Source: Chromobotia macracanthus (lineage: Eukaryota > Chordata > Actinopteri > Cypriniformes > Botiidae). From it: a stretch of 64,000 nucleotides of DNA. The stretch is from positions 124,001 through 188,000 of the forward strand of contig JAZGTH010000005.1 of NCBI GenBank assembly GCA_036877525.1, given 5' to 3'. The position numbers and the translations under genes are program-made. Position 1 is the stretch's first letter; every line of letters begins with the position of its first letter. Shown in pieces: positions 22,638 through 35,312 of this stretch. The notes below the pieces were generated by a model that was not told the DNA's origin, ran no database searches, and was given only the letters and a program-made list of their open reading frames with translations.

Positions 22638-23494
22638 TGGGTGCTACGCTGACCAGTTAAATAAACCGAGGTAATGTTGAACTGTAAAGCTATATTTTTA
22701 TTAAAACATATGTACAGCTACGTAAGATACCATCAGATACCATCAGCTAGAAAAACTGCTTTCTGTGGCAAGAACTGTATCTGAGAAGCAGCAGTTTTAT
22801 TACAGCTGCTATTTTCCTGAGATGAGCTATTGAGGGCATGTATGAAATTACCAATTATGTAGCTGCATTGGTCTAAAAAAATGACAGCCACACTTCGTAC
22901 AGATGTCTTTGCTGTTTGCTGTTTATTACTCTCCTTCACTCCCTCTTTTGAGCTGGCACAGTGAAAACTACAAAGATAAAGCAGATATTGTACATAAAAC
23001 AACATTATACACAAACTGTAACAGACTTAAACATGAATTTACCGTGTGCGCCCTCTTAGACCATGCAGAAAAATTAATTATTTTTCCAGGCTATGTGCCA
23101 TCTGCTTTTCTCTGCCATCATGTTAATTTTACCCATAATACAACGCTCCCACGTTCAACTCAACCATGTGATCTGTATGTAATACCTCTTAAAGTACCCT
23201 TAACTTAAAACATTTCAAATAAGTATTTTTAAACAATAAATTAACTCACATAAATGTATACATCTCCGTCCGTGACATTTACAAATTAGTACAAGAATTG
23301 TATTAACAACAAAAGTGAGAAACTGCACTGAGGTAGTACAAGTGTGACAATATTTTATACAAAATTTTGAGAACACTGTTTAAAAAATATATATCTCAAA
23401 ACATAAAAAATGGATTCATGACTTTACACTCTCTAATCACTAGATTTGAAACTACAGTACTTAAGTACAAATAGCAATTGAAGTGAGAACTAAG
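22638..23494. other. No gene recognised
   Basis: Two small overlapping open frames lie in 22733-23208 on opposite strands. Neither carries a recognisable domain. Confidence 0.45.
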
Positions 23495-23499
23495 AATAA

Positions 23500-23809
23500 T
23501 GTCACAGAAACACCAGGCTCCACCCCCATTTAACGATCACAATCACCTGACTTCTAATCACCTGATCGTCATCATTAGCACCACTATAAGAGCAAACACT
23601 TTCCTTAGTCACATTGTCTGGTCTCCACTTTGGAATTAGACTCATCTCCATGACTGGCTACATGCCTGATCTTGGATTACACTATTTCTGTCGTCTCCCT
23701 TTTTGTGTAAGCGATCTCCCACTCCAGTTCCTAACCCATACTCTGTTGTCAATAAAAACTCCTGTTGGATTATACTAACATCCGTGTGTTGAGTCTGAGT
23801 TCTGTTACA
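23500..23809 (+). mobile_element. Solo LTR, family 3
   Basis: It starts TGTCACAGAAACACCAGGCT and ends TTCTGTTACA. It is flanked by AATAA and AATCA (four of five bases). An AATAAA lies at about 23752, and a TATAAGAG box-like sequence near 23584. It has the inverted TG...CA ends typical of LTRs. Confidence 0.87.
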
Positions 23810-23814
23810 AATCA

Positions 23815-25159
23815 AATCTGAATGTGCTATAAATTGTCACAATACAGTTTATTATTAATGTATTTTTTTTGTAGGTTTTCATTTCAATGGTTGCAAAGCA
23901 ACTTTAAAAGCAACTCTCATTTGAAGATGCGCTACTAAGTCAGTGCTTCTGAAGTCCATAGCTTTCGAAAGAAAAGACTACAGAACATTATTTGCATTGT
24001 GACTGTGCTCACTAAATCCATTCTGTTAGTCATGACCTTAGTTTCCCAAGCTGACATCACCTCTCATGACATAATCTGCCATTGATTTTCTTTTTTACAG
24101 TGTTACAGAGAGCACAGAACATTTTAAGACAACAAACACTCCCCCCAAAATGTACTTCACTATAACATTGCCTTTGATATATTTAAGCATTACTCTGTCA
24201 ATTTTGATAATTTTTTACATGCATTACTTTGTTTGTGTAGCCGATTGATTAAGACATTTAAGGTTATTTTTTATATATGTGTGAAATGTGCTACAGATGA
24301 GTTAACTTAAGCAAAACTTGCAATTAATGTTTTATTTTTGCGAGGGTTTCTATGATTTGTTGTAGGTGGGGCTTCAATTAGTGAGACACCGGAAGAAAAT
24401 GTATTGCGGCTTCTTTAAACGCTTGTGTTTAGTACATATAATGTATGCGAACGCGGAAGCAGAGGTAGTTTTGCTCTTTCATATTTATCTTGCATTTATT
24501 GTCTCTTTGTAATTATGACCGCTGCATTTGTGATGTTAAAGCACTGTTAAGAGTTGCTGTCATAATGTGTATCTTATGGTAAATAAGATACACGTTATGA
24601 CAAGCCTTGTGGTAAATTTTAAAGGACTCGCCCCGTTTGTGTGTTTGTTATGTAGTTACAATACATTTTGATAATCCTTCATGCATAAAAGTTCACACTC
24701 AGCAGAAGCAAAATCAATAAACAAACTTATACCTTTCACTTAGTATGTCATATAAAGGTGTTGTCTGTTGGCTGATCGTAAGACAACACAGTGTCAATTT
24801 ACTAAAATATAAGGCAGCTTTTGTGCACGTACAGGACACATTTAAGAACAGTGATGTGAGCCAAGCTCTGGCTAGAGATTTTTTTAAAACACCATTTGTT
24901 TAAATACATGTGCTATTTTATATTAGTGCAAATCTAATTTAGGCTCTAAATGGAAACCCTTATGTTAGTGTTTATTAAATCACTTAACCACTATAGGGAT
25001 TTGAAGTTATGGTGTATATGACCCCTTATTATGGTTTAATTTTATTTGATAAGCTGTCATTTATTTATTCTATATTGTTATTTGGTGTTTGTATTAATGT
25101 TAATTTTCTAGTTGTTGCCTTTATTGTGAAGTTCATGCCTTTATTTTAAAAGAATGCAG
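23815..25159. other. No gene recognised; contains a 45 nt hairpin
   Basis: This lies between the solo LTR and the first recognisable BEL/Pao coding sequence. It may include an unrecognised BEL long terminal repeat and leader, but no second copy was found to define it. A strong hairpin lies at 24558-24602. Confidence 0.4.
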
Positions 25160-28100
25160 CGCTCTATGAACAGTGGAAGATACAGGCACGTGAAGCTAGA
25201 GAGCAACTAAAGTCAGACATTCCAGATAACCAGATTGCAGCTCTTATAGATATGCTAGAGAAAGGAAGGAACAATATCAATGATATCTACATGGAAATAA
25301 GAAATCATTTCACTCCATCCAGTGAGACAAGGCGTCGAGTCGATGCCTGTGAGGCAGTGACTAAAGACATCGTTAAAGTTGCTTGTGAAAGAATGGCAGC
25401 TATAGATGGCAAATATGACAGTGAGACAGTAGGCAATTTCGTCGTGAACTGCTTAAAAGAGACTATGCCTGCTCCATCTATGGATCCACTGTCGCACCTT
25501 CAAGTTGACATTCCAGTGATAATTCTAGCCATCTTTCTACAGGCTCCATCATCGCAGCTAAGAGAGTGGATGCTGCAGCAGAGTTAGCAGCAAGGGAAGC
25601 AGAATATAAGATGTTGCTGGAGGAGGAAAGGCAGAATGAAAGGATTAGGCTCCTAGAGGAAAGTCATAAGAAAGATCTTGAAGCTCAGAAATGTGAGCTA
25701 GAAAGACTAAAGGCACAGAAAGGTGTAAAAGCTATGTGCTAAATTGGAAATTTACAATCAAGAAGTGATACAGGAGGCTGATTGCAGTACTAGGGGACAG
25801 CAGCAAGTTTCCTTTCAGCAGCCCACTCTTCCAATAGTAGCATCAGCTTCGCAGTCAGATGTGATTCATCTTGCTCAAGTAGTCCAAGATAGCATAGTTT
25901 TAAACAGACTGCCAATGCCAGAGCCATCTGTATTCGCTGGGGACCCAATTCAGTTCATTGAATGGAAGGCTATATTCATGTCCCTCATAGGTCGAAAGAA
26001 CATCACATCAGCTGACAAACTACATTATTTGAGAAAATATGTGGCCCTGCTTGAAAGACACTTGATGGCATTTTTTATAGAAATGATGACGAAGCCTATA
26101 ATGATGCATGGAAACGTCTTAATACCAGGTATGGTCAGCCTTTCATTATTCAAAGAGCATTCAGGGAAAGACTGATGAACTGGCCTAAGATCCAGACGAA
26201 GGATGCTGAGGGATTCAGGACATTTGCAGATTTTCTACATTCAAGTCAAGATGCCATGCCTCACATTAAAGGTCTTGAAATTCTAAATGACTGTGAGGAA
26301 AATCAGAAATTGTTTCGAAAGCTACCTGACTGGGCAGCTTCACGGTGGAACCGCCAGGTCACTCAACATTTGAAAGACAAGCAGGAATTTCCAGACTTCC
26401 AGAATTTTGTCACCTTTATGTTGATGGAAGCAGAGATTGTGTGTAATCCCATCACCTCCTTCCACACACTGCGCTTGTCAGAGTCACCCATAGAAAAACG
26501 CAGCCTTAAGGAAAGGAAAATTAAACTCACGTGTTTTTCATACAGAGTCACTGGCAGAGACTGAGAATCAGAAGCAGTCAAGAACAGGTTTAAGGCCACC
26601 ATGTTTGTTCTGTCAAGACAGTAAACGTCGTCTGCACAACTGTCCTGACTTTGTTGGGAAATCTTTGGAAGAAAGACGAAAATATGTGAAGGACAAGAGA
26701 CTTTGCTATGGTTGTCTCAAGGCAGGCCACAGTGCGAAGGACTGCTGTTACAGACACTTATGTGATAAAAAAAGGAGACATCCAACCTGTCTCCATGATG
26801 ACAGCTACATTAAAGCCAAACCAATGCCAACTCCCAATCAAAGCACTACAGATGTCTCTGCAATCACGTTGTCTCTGTGTGTTGAAACTGAAAATTTTCA
26901 AATTTTCATCATCCAGCACATCCATGATTGTACCAGTGTGGGTTTCCTCTGTTAGTAACCCAAATAAGGAGAAACTTGTCTATGCCCTTCTGGACACTCA
27001 AAGCGACACAGTTTTCATCGACCAAGAAGTCAACCATAGCTTGGAAATGAATGTACATCCTGTAAGGTTGAAATTAACTACCATGATTGGTAAGGATACG
27101 ATTATGGAGAGTGAAAGGGTCTCGGGTCTCAGGGTGAGATGTTACAATTCCACAATTCATATTGACCTCCCCCCCGCTTATACTAAAGATTGCATACCGG
27201 TGAATCGTACACATATTATTACCTGTAAAAAAGCAAGGAGGTCTATAAAAAACATCTAAGCTCAATAACAGATGAAATTCCATCACAACTTGAATGTAAG
27301 GTTGGCCTATTAATAGGTTACAACTGCCCAAGGGCACTGGCACCACGGCTGGTAATTATGGGAGGAGACAACGAGCCCTTCGCAATTTGCACAGATCTTG
27401 GGTGGAGTATTGTAGGCTGTTCTTCATCTCACCATGACTCATCAAGCATCGTCAATGTGTGCTACAGAGTTGCTGTTAAACAGCTTCCTCCGGCAACTTC
27501 AGCAGATGCTATTAAGGTACTTGAGTCAGACTTTAAGGATGTCAGTAAAGCTGAAAATACTGTTTCTCAGGATGACATCCTTTTTTCTGAATATTTTAAA
27601 GGAAGGTATTCACAAGAATGCTCATGGCCACTATGAAATGCCACTTCCCTTTAAAGAAAGACCCTATCTCCCAGACAATAGGCAACTTGCCATTGTACAG
27701 CTCGGTCATCTCAAAAGAAAGTTTCTGAAGGATGAGAACTACAAGGAGCATTATGTAAGGTTCATGAATGAGGTGATTGAAAAGGGTGATGCAGAAGAAG
27801 TTCTTAACATGGGAAAGGAGGGAGAGAAATGGCACATTCCCCACCATGTACCACCCCTTGGCTCACAGTTTATTATGAGAGACTTTTATGTTGATGATGG
27901 TGTCACAAGCATAGAAGGTGTTGACAAAGCTATTCAGCTTGCAAAGGAAGCTCAGGAACTGAGACTGCATAAGTTTGTGTAACAACAGATCAGTACTAGA
28001 GAGTATAGCACCATCAGAGTGTGCCATTGAAGTGAAGACTTTGAACCTTGCCTTCTCTGACTCAACAGTAGAAAGAGCATTAGGGATCTACTGGCACATT

Positions 28101-28330
28101 GAATCTGATACTTTCCAATTTCAAATTTGCTTGAAAGATCAGCCAGAGACCCACTGTGGCATCTTATCCACAGTTGCCTCTTTTTATGACCCTCTGGGGT
28201 TTGTTGCTGCTTTCCTACTCACTGGAAAAAGGGTTCTGCAAGACAGCCATCTTGTGCATTGTGCTATTCTTGTGCTATCATTGCCAAAGAACTATTCTTT
28301 GGCAATGATATCTGTATTTATGGTCTAAAG
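25160..28330 (+). mobile_element. BEL/Pao retrotransposon relic
   Basis: Gag begins near 25160, with a long charged coiled-coil-like segment around 25585-25735. The DUF1759-type gag core follows from about 25900 (F-A-G-D-P-I-Q-F-I-E-W-K). A zinc-knuckle region, C-Y-G-C-L-K-A-G-H-S-A-K-D-C, lies near 26710. The protease has L-L-D-T-Q-S-D-T-V-F near 26985. The reverse transcriptase contains W-H-I-P-H-H near 27830 and the catalytic F-Y-V-D-D-G near 27885, but the palm segment between them is deleted. The frame then shifts and stops near 28325, before RNase H and integrase. It lies between the inverted repeats at 20845 and 28365. Confidence 0.9.
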
Positions 28331-28364
28331 GAACAATAAAGAAATATAAGTACCTAAATATAAT

Positions 28365-28593
28365 GTGTTGTTACCTCAACAAACTGATCTCTTGGCCACA
28401 ACATATTATCACATTACCACATATTAATATGTCGTGGCCACAATAAAAATAAGTGAACAGAGAAGGTCCCTTCCCGATCACCGTACTAAAGCCATGCAAT
28501 AGGTAGTCCCATATAATAGGAGTGGGGAGTCGACACATTAAATACTTCTAGAAAGTGTAATTTAATAATACAATAAAACTGTAATAATACACG
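28365..28593. repeat. Right ~230 bp inverted repeat of the 7.7 kb bounded segment
   Basis: Reverse complement of 20845-21080 (see that entry). The shared order is CTCAACAAACT, TCTTGGCCAC, then GGTCCCTTCCCG, CACCGTACTAAAGCC and ACATTAAATACTTCTAGAAA. The differences are the ATT run on the left and small substitutions. Confidence 0.85.
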
Positions 28594-29790
28594 CAATGTC
28601 TTTGTGACCCCCTTGTGTTTCCTCTCCATCTCTCTCTGACTGTTTTGACAGATGCACACTGACGCTGCATGCTCGCACAGAACCCAAAAGAGAGGAGTTG
28701 TTAAAAGATGTGATTGGGTCAGCCCAATTTCAATTAATTATTATTATTAATGGCTGTGAATTAATAATTTAAAGCCTGACACATTATTACTGCTTTCTGT
28801 ATATGCTGAACATTTCCCCACACTTTGCCCAATGTGCCAACAGTATGCCCACACTTTGCCCAATCTGCTCACAGTTTGCTCAGTGTGCCCACAGTTTGGG
28901 CTGTCCCACTAGGGCCCCACATTTCACGACGGAATATCACACAGGTTTCAAAGGGGCACGTCTGCTGGGTTAGGTTGATGGCAAGTCATGTCTCATTTGG
29001 CGTTCCATAGCATGTTATCTTGCTATACTTTAAAAATGAATGACGTAAAAATATTTGTGTGTTATAAATGTTAAGCACGTTTTATGAAAAGATAACCAAT
29101 CATGTATTATGTATATTCATAGCTCATTTGGTTTTATACTGAGATGATACAGATTGCAGATTTTATTGTAACGTATGGTAAAGCATATTTGAAATATTAA
29201 GTGTAGTGTATAAAGTGTTTAATATTGAACTCTGGTTTTTGTTTTTAATGGATGTTAAATGGATGTTTAATGGATGCCATGTTCCCTCTCTGAAGAAAAA
29301 AAGAATACACTACGCAAAACTTTGTAAATCAGCCATCGCAACCATGGACTAGTTGGATTTAACTGAAGCATATGAAGTAAAAAAAAAACCTGAACGCATT
29401 ATAACGTGTCTTCACATGTAAACAACAAATTGAAAATTTTAATGTTTAAGTATGCATTGATATAAACCTAATTGTAAAACCAGAACACAAACGACTGTTT
29501 TATAATAAACCTTATTACTTTGGCATTTATATTTTTTGCATCATTTATAGAGTTTATGGCATTTATTAATTGTATTAAGAGACATTTAGTGTTCATTCAA
29601 TGAGTTCTAATATTAAACATGGTGGTAAGATTTTAGATGTATAGATGTAGTTATTTGATTGGGTAGGCTACTTATGTTATTACTGTACACGTTCCTGCAG
29701 TGTGATTTCTCCTACAATGACCATCACACCAAGAACCAATAGTAGCGCTGAACCTGAGGCCGCAATCAGCGCGACAACTTCAAACCACCT
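28594..29790. other. Intergenic; short degenerate tandem repeat at 28814-28905
   Basis: A run of about 20 bp units built on GCCCACACTTTGCCCAAT and CACAGTTTG variants lies at 28814-28905. The rest has no recognised gene. Confidence 0.6.
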
Positions 29791-29799
29791 CAGAGAAAA

Positions 29800-30285
29800 T
29801 GTCTAAACAAGTCAGGTGGACAGTACAAGAAGAATAACAAAACTACGAGTCTATGCTCCCACCAGAAGCCTGCGATCACAGAAGGAACGAAGGCTTGTGG
29901 CACCATCACAGAGAGGCACAAAATCACTCTCCAGATCATTTTCGTTCACTACTCCATGCTGGTGGAATGATCTTCCTGCCTTCATCCGTAATGCAGAATC
30001 CATGGCAATATTCAAAAGACAGCTGAAAACTCATCTCTTTCGTGAGCACTTAACCTCATCATAAAAAAAAAAATCCTTTCCCTTCATTTCCCTCTTCCCT
30101 TTAAATCTCTCCCTTGTTGTAGTATATAATACTCTGAGCACTGTCTGAAACACTTATTGTGAGCACTTATTGTGTCTAGTTGCCTCTTCAGGTTGACTCG
30201 CTTGTTGTATTCCGCACTTGTAAGTCGCTTTGGATAAAAGCGTCTGCTAAATGAATAAATGTAAATGTAAAATGTAAACTAACGC
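29800..30285 (+). mobile_element. L2-clade LINE 3' end with UnaL2-type tail
   Basis: The open frame ending at 30064 is the C-terminus of a LINE protein: C-W-W-N-D-L-P-A-F, then I-F-K-R-Q-L-K-T-H-L-F-R. The tail holds a perfect hairpin, CGCTTT-GGATA-AAAGCG, at 30226-30242. A GGATA pentaloop is the known recognition feature of UnaL2-type LINE tails. The end is a short TAAATG repeat. The nested fragments at 18951-19202 and 19723-19865 are copies of the same tail. Confidence 0.9.
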
Positions 30286-30291
30286 TACATA

Positions 30292-30618
30292 TGTCAGGGT
30301 CCTGGCTTCATGTCTTGAGTATCTCCTAGATTCTCCTGCCAGGATCCTGACATCCCTGTGTTTTGTGTCAGAGCATGATGTCTGGATCTAGACTCATGCT
30401 CTGTGTCTTTGGTATGTGTGGAAGCATATGGCCATTGTTTGTTTACTTTGTGCCATGTGCTCTCCTGTCATGTTTCCTGACCCCACCCTCTCGTTCCCTC
30501 GTTTATCCTCCTGTCATTAGTTAATTCCTCCCACCTGTCTGTCCTTGTTACCTGCCTTGGTTTTTGTCTTATTTAATGCCCTTGTGTTTGCTGTCTTGTG
30601 CTGGTTCGTTGTCAGTCA
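30292..30618 (+). mobile_element. Family-2 LTR, 3' truncated
   Basis: It starts TGTCAGGGTCCTGGCTTC directly after the LINE tail, follows the family order through GCCAGGATCCTGACATCCC and GTGCCATGTGCTCTCC, and stops near GGTTCGTTGTCAGTC. The 3' third present at 36247-36786 is missing. Confidence 0.85.
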
Positions 30619-32110
30619 TCGGATGTTTACTGAGATCCTACAGTGTGACATGGGGATCATGTTTGTTTAGTGTGACAAGCAGCAATCGCAAAGGACTATT
30701 ACAAATTGCACAGTGTGAGCCCGGCTTAATACATATTAAAGCAACTTACAAGTGAGAAACACTGCAAAAACAATTTGTCGTCCTATAAAGGCAATAATAC
30801 AATAATTGTGAGTAAAACAAGATAATATAATTTACCAAACTTTACCCAAACTTTGAGATTCTCTAGGAATCTCAAGGATAAAGAGACTGATTGATTGGTG
30901 AGCATCTATTTGATCAATATAATATAACTACTTGATGCAATTTAACTGTTTAATTACAAATTACAATAATCAATCATAAAAACAATTAAATAATTTGGAG
31001 TGTTTTGTACGAAGTATGAACATTGTACAGCAGGCAGAGGTTGTCTCTGGTGTGATCAGCCCTGTTTTTAGGCTCGAGTTTTTTTTTTTTTTTTTTGGTT
31101 CGTTCTCTCTTCAGTCATGCTGCTGCCTCTTGCCTGGCTTGCTGCCCATGATTCCTCTTGACCTCTCAAACTGGTGTTCGTCACTTTGTGGGATGTCTTG
31201 ACTATTTTGCCCGTTGCCTTCAACTGGTCCTCATTCTCACCCTGTAGTTCTTCTGCTTATTTGTGTGCTGATTGGTAATAATTTGTTTGTGTACGAATAA
31301 TGTATGAATAAGAATTTCAATGAAAAACAGAAGAACACGAATTAACAGTATATGTTAATATACTGAATGTATGTACATATGTCTGCTTGAAATAAAAAAA
31401 AAACACAAGCACACACATTTTGCTTTTAAAAATGAAAACAACTTTAGATTAGTCGGTCATGGAATACATAGAATATACATAGAATATACTGATATACAGG
31501 TTAGACCTTAACAACACTGTTCTCTAAAGGCTTATTCAGGGAAGTTCAGCAGGAAAATGTCTGAGTATTTTTTTAAGATATAAAATATCTGCATTTAGTG
31601 CCTGTAATGTCCATAGTTTTTAAAAAGCTGCTTGGCTCCTCACCTTGTAAAAAAACTCTAATTTTAAGGCGTTGACATCACATCAAGCTGAAACTCAAGA
31701 TGTTTGGTCGGCGGTTTGATTAGCTGTTTGGTCTCTGGGAGGTAATAGCTGAACCTACTTTGCTAACTAAGCAGCCAGTCATGTCGACGTCACTTACCTT
31801 GCCGTTCCTCAATGACGTGAAATAAGATTTGTGACTCTTGTCGTCTCGAAGCTACGTGACGTCTGTGCTGTGTCGTCTGCAGTAACTTTTATCTGTTATT
31901 ACAAAATAAGCCATCAATGATCTAACCTGATGTGGTTACAAAAAGCTGGGTGCATTAACATTCAATGCTTCAAAATACTTCTTTCAAAATACGCCTTTTA
32001 GTTAGCATCTCCCAATCACAGGTATATATGTTGACAATAAATGGGGAAAACTCGGCTGCAACATGTTATTAACTAACATTATCACAGCGATGTAAAAAAT
32101 ATTACGTAAC
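30619..32110. other. Intergenic, no gene recognised
   Basis: AT-rich, with a T run at 31080-31097. Positions 31786-31863 carry three TGACGT/GACGTCA-type sites in a locally CpG-containing stretch. No exon was recognised. Confidence 0.45.
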
Positions 32111-32118
32111 TTCATTGC

Positions 32119-32480
32119 TGTAACGGAAGCAGACTCCAGAACACAGATGGGTAAGTACCAAACAGGCGGTTTTATTGAATGACAACAGGAGTTAATGGAA
32201 CAGGTGAGTATAAATGTCGTTGAGTGAACAGAGGCTGATATGTTGTGTTGTTGGTGTCTTTACCAGAGGGTTGCAACGGAGGAGATGACGATGATTTCCA
32301 GGAGCTGGTTATGGGACAAGTTGGAGATACACTGGGGCACACACAAACATTGGAGAACACATGGAAAAACAACGGAGACAATGGAGATCGATATCAGGTA
32401 AGTAGCTTACCATGGGAATGAGTCCTTTTCCAATTGGAGACCAGACAGTGTGACTGATTGTCTGGTCTCCAGACAATGTG
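32119..32480 (-). mobile_element. Family-3 LTR, partial and rearranged
   Basis: It begins with the family 3' terminus in inverse (TGTAACGGAAGCAGACTCCA) and follows 13092-13520 through TTCCAGGAGCTG. Near 32438-32480 the GGAGACCAGACAGTGTGAC block is followed by its own inverted copy (GTCTGGTCTCC), after which similarity ends. Confidence 0.8.
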
Positions 32481-32879
32481 ACTCCAAAATGGATAAATTC
32501 AGTGTCTGTGTGTGCCTTCTGTAATGCTTCTCTCAGAACCGGGATCATTTTATCAATATTAATAAAATTACAAAAAAATGTTATACAGGTTTGTAATGGC
32601 ATGAGGGTGAGTAAATGATGGAAGAATTTTTAATTTTTTGTAAAAAATTATTTTGCAAAAACAAATTTTAAAAATGTATGCACTCAAAATATATTAGATT
32701 TACCTTTATAATTTCTCTCATTTGTAATATTAAAACTACAATTTTTTTAAAATAAATACAAATGTAATTCATTTAAAAAAATTAACTGTGTGGGAGTAAG
32801 TTCCCTTTAGAGAGAACTCAATTAAATGTGTTTTTTGTTTGGGAGCAGAGCACACTAGGTCAGCTTTGGAGAGAGCTAT

Positions 32880-33700
32880 CAGCACAAAATGCAAATCGCT
32901 TCCACTAAAGATGCTCCGCTGTCAGGATTGAAGAGAACCAGACAGGAGCTGGGTAGCTGGGTCCCGCTTCTGTTGAGACAGAGTGGAGGCTTCACTCGTG
33001 GGGCTTGCAGCTCAATTTGGCGAACGAGCAGCAAGAGCCGTGCCTTTTCTCTTATGCTCTCCGCGAAATCAGATAAGCCTACCAGTATCGAGTACCTACT
33101 TTTAGCCTAGCTCTATCGACCCGCACGTTCACAAAGTGCGTGCATGCAGCCCTGGCTACAATAAGGCTCCAGGGCATACATGTACTGAACGGACGTCTCC
33201 CTCATGGCTGGGGTGTGGTTCCTGATGGCCGCCCAGTCCGTGGTAAGTGGGAGGACCCTCATCTCTCCTGGCACATAAACTGTCTGGAAATGAGGGCGGT
33301 GTTTCTGCCGCTAAAACATTTTCTTCCTGGATGAGTAAGGTTCAGCCTCACTCATCCAGCTCTCATGGGGCTGGATGCCATGGTAAAAACTTGGACAAAG
33401 ATATGTCTGTAAGCATTTCCCCGATAGCCTTGCTCCTGGGAGTCCTAGCCAGGGTTCACCAGGTCCAAGTTCAGCTGCTTCTAGTGCTGTTCTGGCCGAC
33501 TCAGGTCTGGTTCTCAGATATAATTGTCTTTCCTGGACAGAACTCCTTGGGAGCTCCCAGTCCAGAGGAACCGTATATCCCAGGCTCGATCGAGACCGGA
33601 CTATATCCCCAAGGTGCCTGCTGTGGCTGGTCACCTGGTGGTACTTCAAGGAGCAGGATAGGCTTCATTGTGCAAGAACCTTGAGGATTTATGTCCACTG
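32880..33700 (+). mobile_element. DIRS1-like retroelement fragment (RT/RNase H), decayed
   Basis: Several frames together read as a fish DIRS1-like pol. W-G-V-V-P-D-G and then L-S-W-H-I-N-C-L-E-M-R-A-V lead into L-K-H-F-L-P near 33320. After a large deletion, I-A-L-L-L-G-V-L-A-R-V and F-W-P-T-Q-V-W-F-S-D appear near 33430-33520. Stops and frameshifts are frequent. A second DIRS-like fragment from an earlier part of the protein lies at 46985-47440. Confidence 0.78.
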
Positions 33701-35310
33701 CTCAGGCCAGTGGTGTAAGACCTTTCATGCTATATTTTGGCAAGAAAGGAGAGTAACTGTTTAAAGATTGCCTGGTAAAGCATGTTTTTTTAAAGATAAA
33801 ATTTTAAAATTGTGATACCATTTAAAGTACAGGTTAATCTCAAAGTATTTATAGTATGTATTTATATTTATAGCTAAGAGCTTTAGAGTGTAGTCTTCTT
33901 TGCCACTTTGCCAAGTATTTTACTAATGCTGGCTGTAAAATATGTTTTATTTATCATTTATCACAAATTATGATTCATGGAACTTTTTTTATTTGTTTCT
34001 CAGTAGAATTGTCTTATTAGTGGTGGGAAGCAGGGCTGAACTGGAACAAAAAAATCGGCCCTGGCACTTTGGCCCAGACCGGCGATCTTTGCGCCCCCTT
34101 GAATATGTATACCAACTCCTATTCCATTAACTCAGTATTCCTTTGCTTAGTTTGATGTATATATACTTCTTCATCCAGTTCATTAGTTCTTTGCTCAGTC
34201 TCACATCAGTGTTAAGGTGTGTGTTTTCCTGTTTCCAATGAGTTTTATGTAATAAAGAGTATTTTTGTTACTTTGTCTTCTTTGTGAGTGTCATACTACA
34301 ACCACCTGTGACAACCTTTAAGAAATATTGTAAATTCTGGATAAAAGAAATAAACAGTCATTTATTTTATGTATTCACTGTTTAGTTCTCTGTCATTATG
34401 TTAAATGAACAATCTGTTAGCATTCAAATTATTTACAGAAGTCTCCTAGAGTCTTAGTTCAAAAGTCAGAATCAAAAGTATGATGTTTGTGATGTGTTAT
34501 GAAACAAAAATATATTACTCAGAAACCAGAAAATCCAACATTTACTAACAGAATTTACTAGAGCACACCCCTTATAATACAGAAAAGCAAATAATACTAA
34601 AAGTATACTTTCTATCCTGCAGTAATCTTTCACCTGTTTGTGTTTTGAAGTGAAGCAGCCATTTAAACCAAGTAAACAATAAGGTATGAGAGTCTGTGCT
34701 ATATCGTGAATACGTCAACAATCATGATAAAGCACTAGTCTTGAGTACCTTATTGCTTGCTTAGCAATTCCTCACACAAATACAGCTGCGTTTCTCTTAG
34801 CATGAGGAAACAGTTTTCCATCTATTCCATTATATTCACACTGCACTTCACATATGTTTATGCTACTAAGGGTGCTGTGCAGTGATACACGGGATTGTTT
34901 GGTAAAGCAGTCATAGCTGTGTTTTATCCTGAATCAGAATGAATTGACCAATCAGAATCGAGGACTTCAAATGTAGTTAGGCATTCTGTGGAGTAATACA
35001 AAAGCTAGAAACACAAATACATTTGTGTAGCTGAAAGTGATTGCATACCTTGAAGTGTTTGGATTTGTGTACTTCCATAGAGTGTTTTGACTTGAATTAA
35101 TTGCTCAAAAGTCAGTTAAATTGTCTACCAAACACTCAAACTCAGTATTCCCATTTCTACTGCCATTTAAAAAAAAGATGACATTGGATCTTCATGAGCT
35201 TTTGAAGATTCTTCATCAGCTGAATCAATCTTCATCAGCTTTCAGAAACAAATTTCTTGGCTGCTGCTGAAAGTCAGGTGAACAGGTGTTCCTCAAAATA
35301 TCTAGACTGT
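33701..35310. other. Intergenic, no gene recognised
   Basis: AT-rich sequence between the DIRS fragment and the 3' end of pdlim4. No domain was recognised. Confidence 0.5.
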
Positions 35311-35312
35311 GG

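Noticed and set aside
20845..28593. A functional DNA transposon carrying cargo genes
   Set aside because: No transposase was recognised, and the coding content is a broken BEL/Pao element, so an active or cargo-carrying system cannot be claimed.
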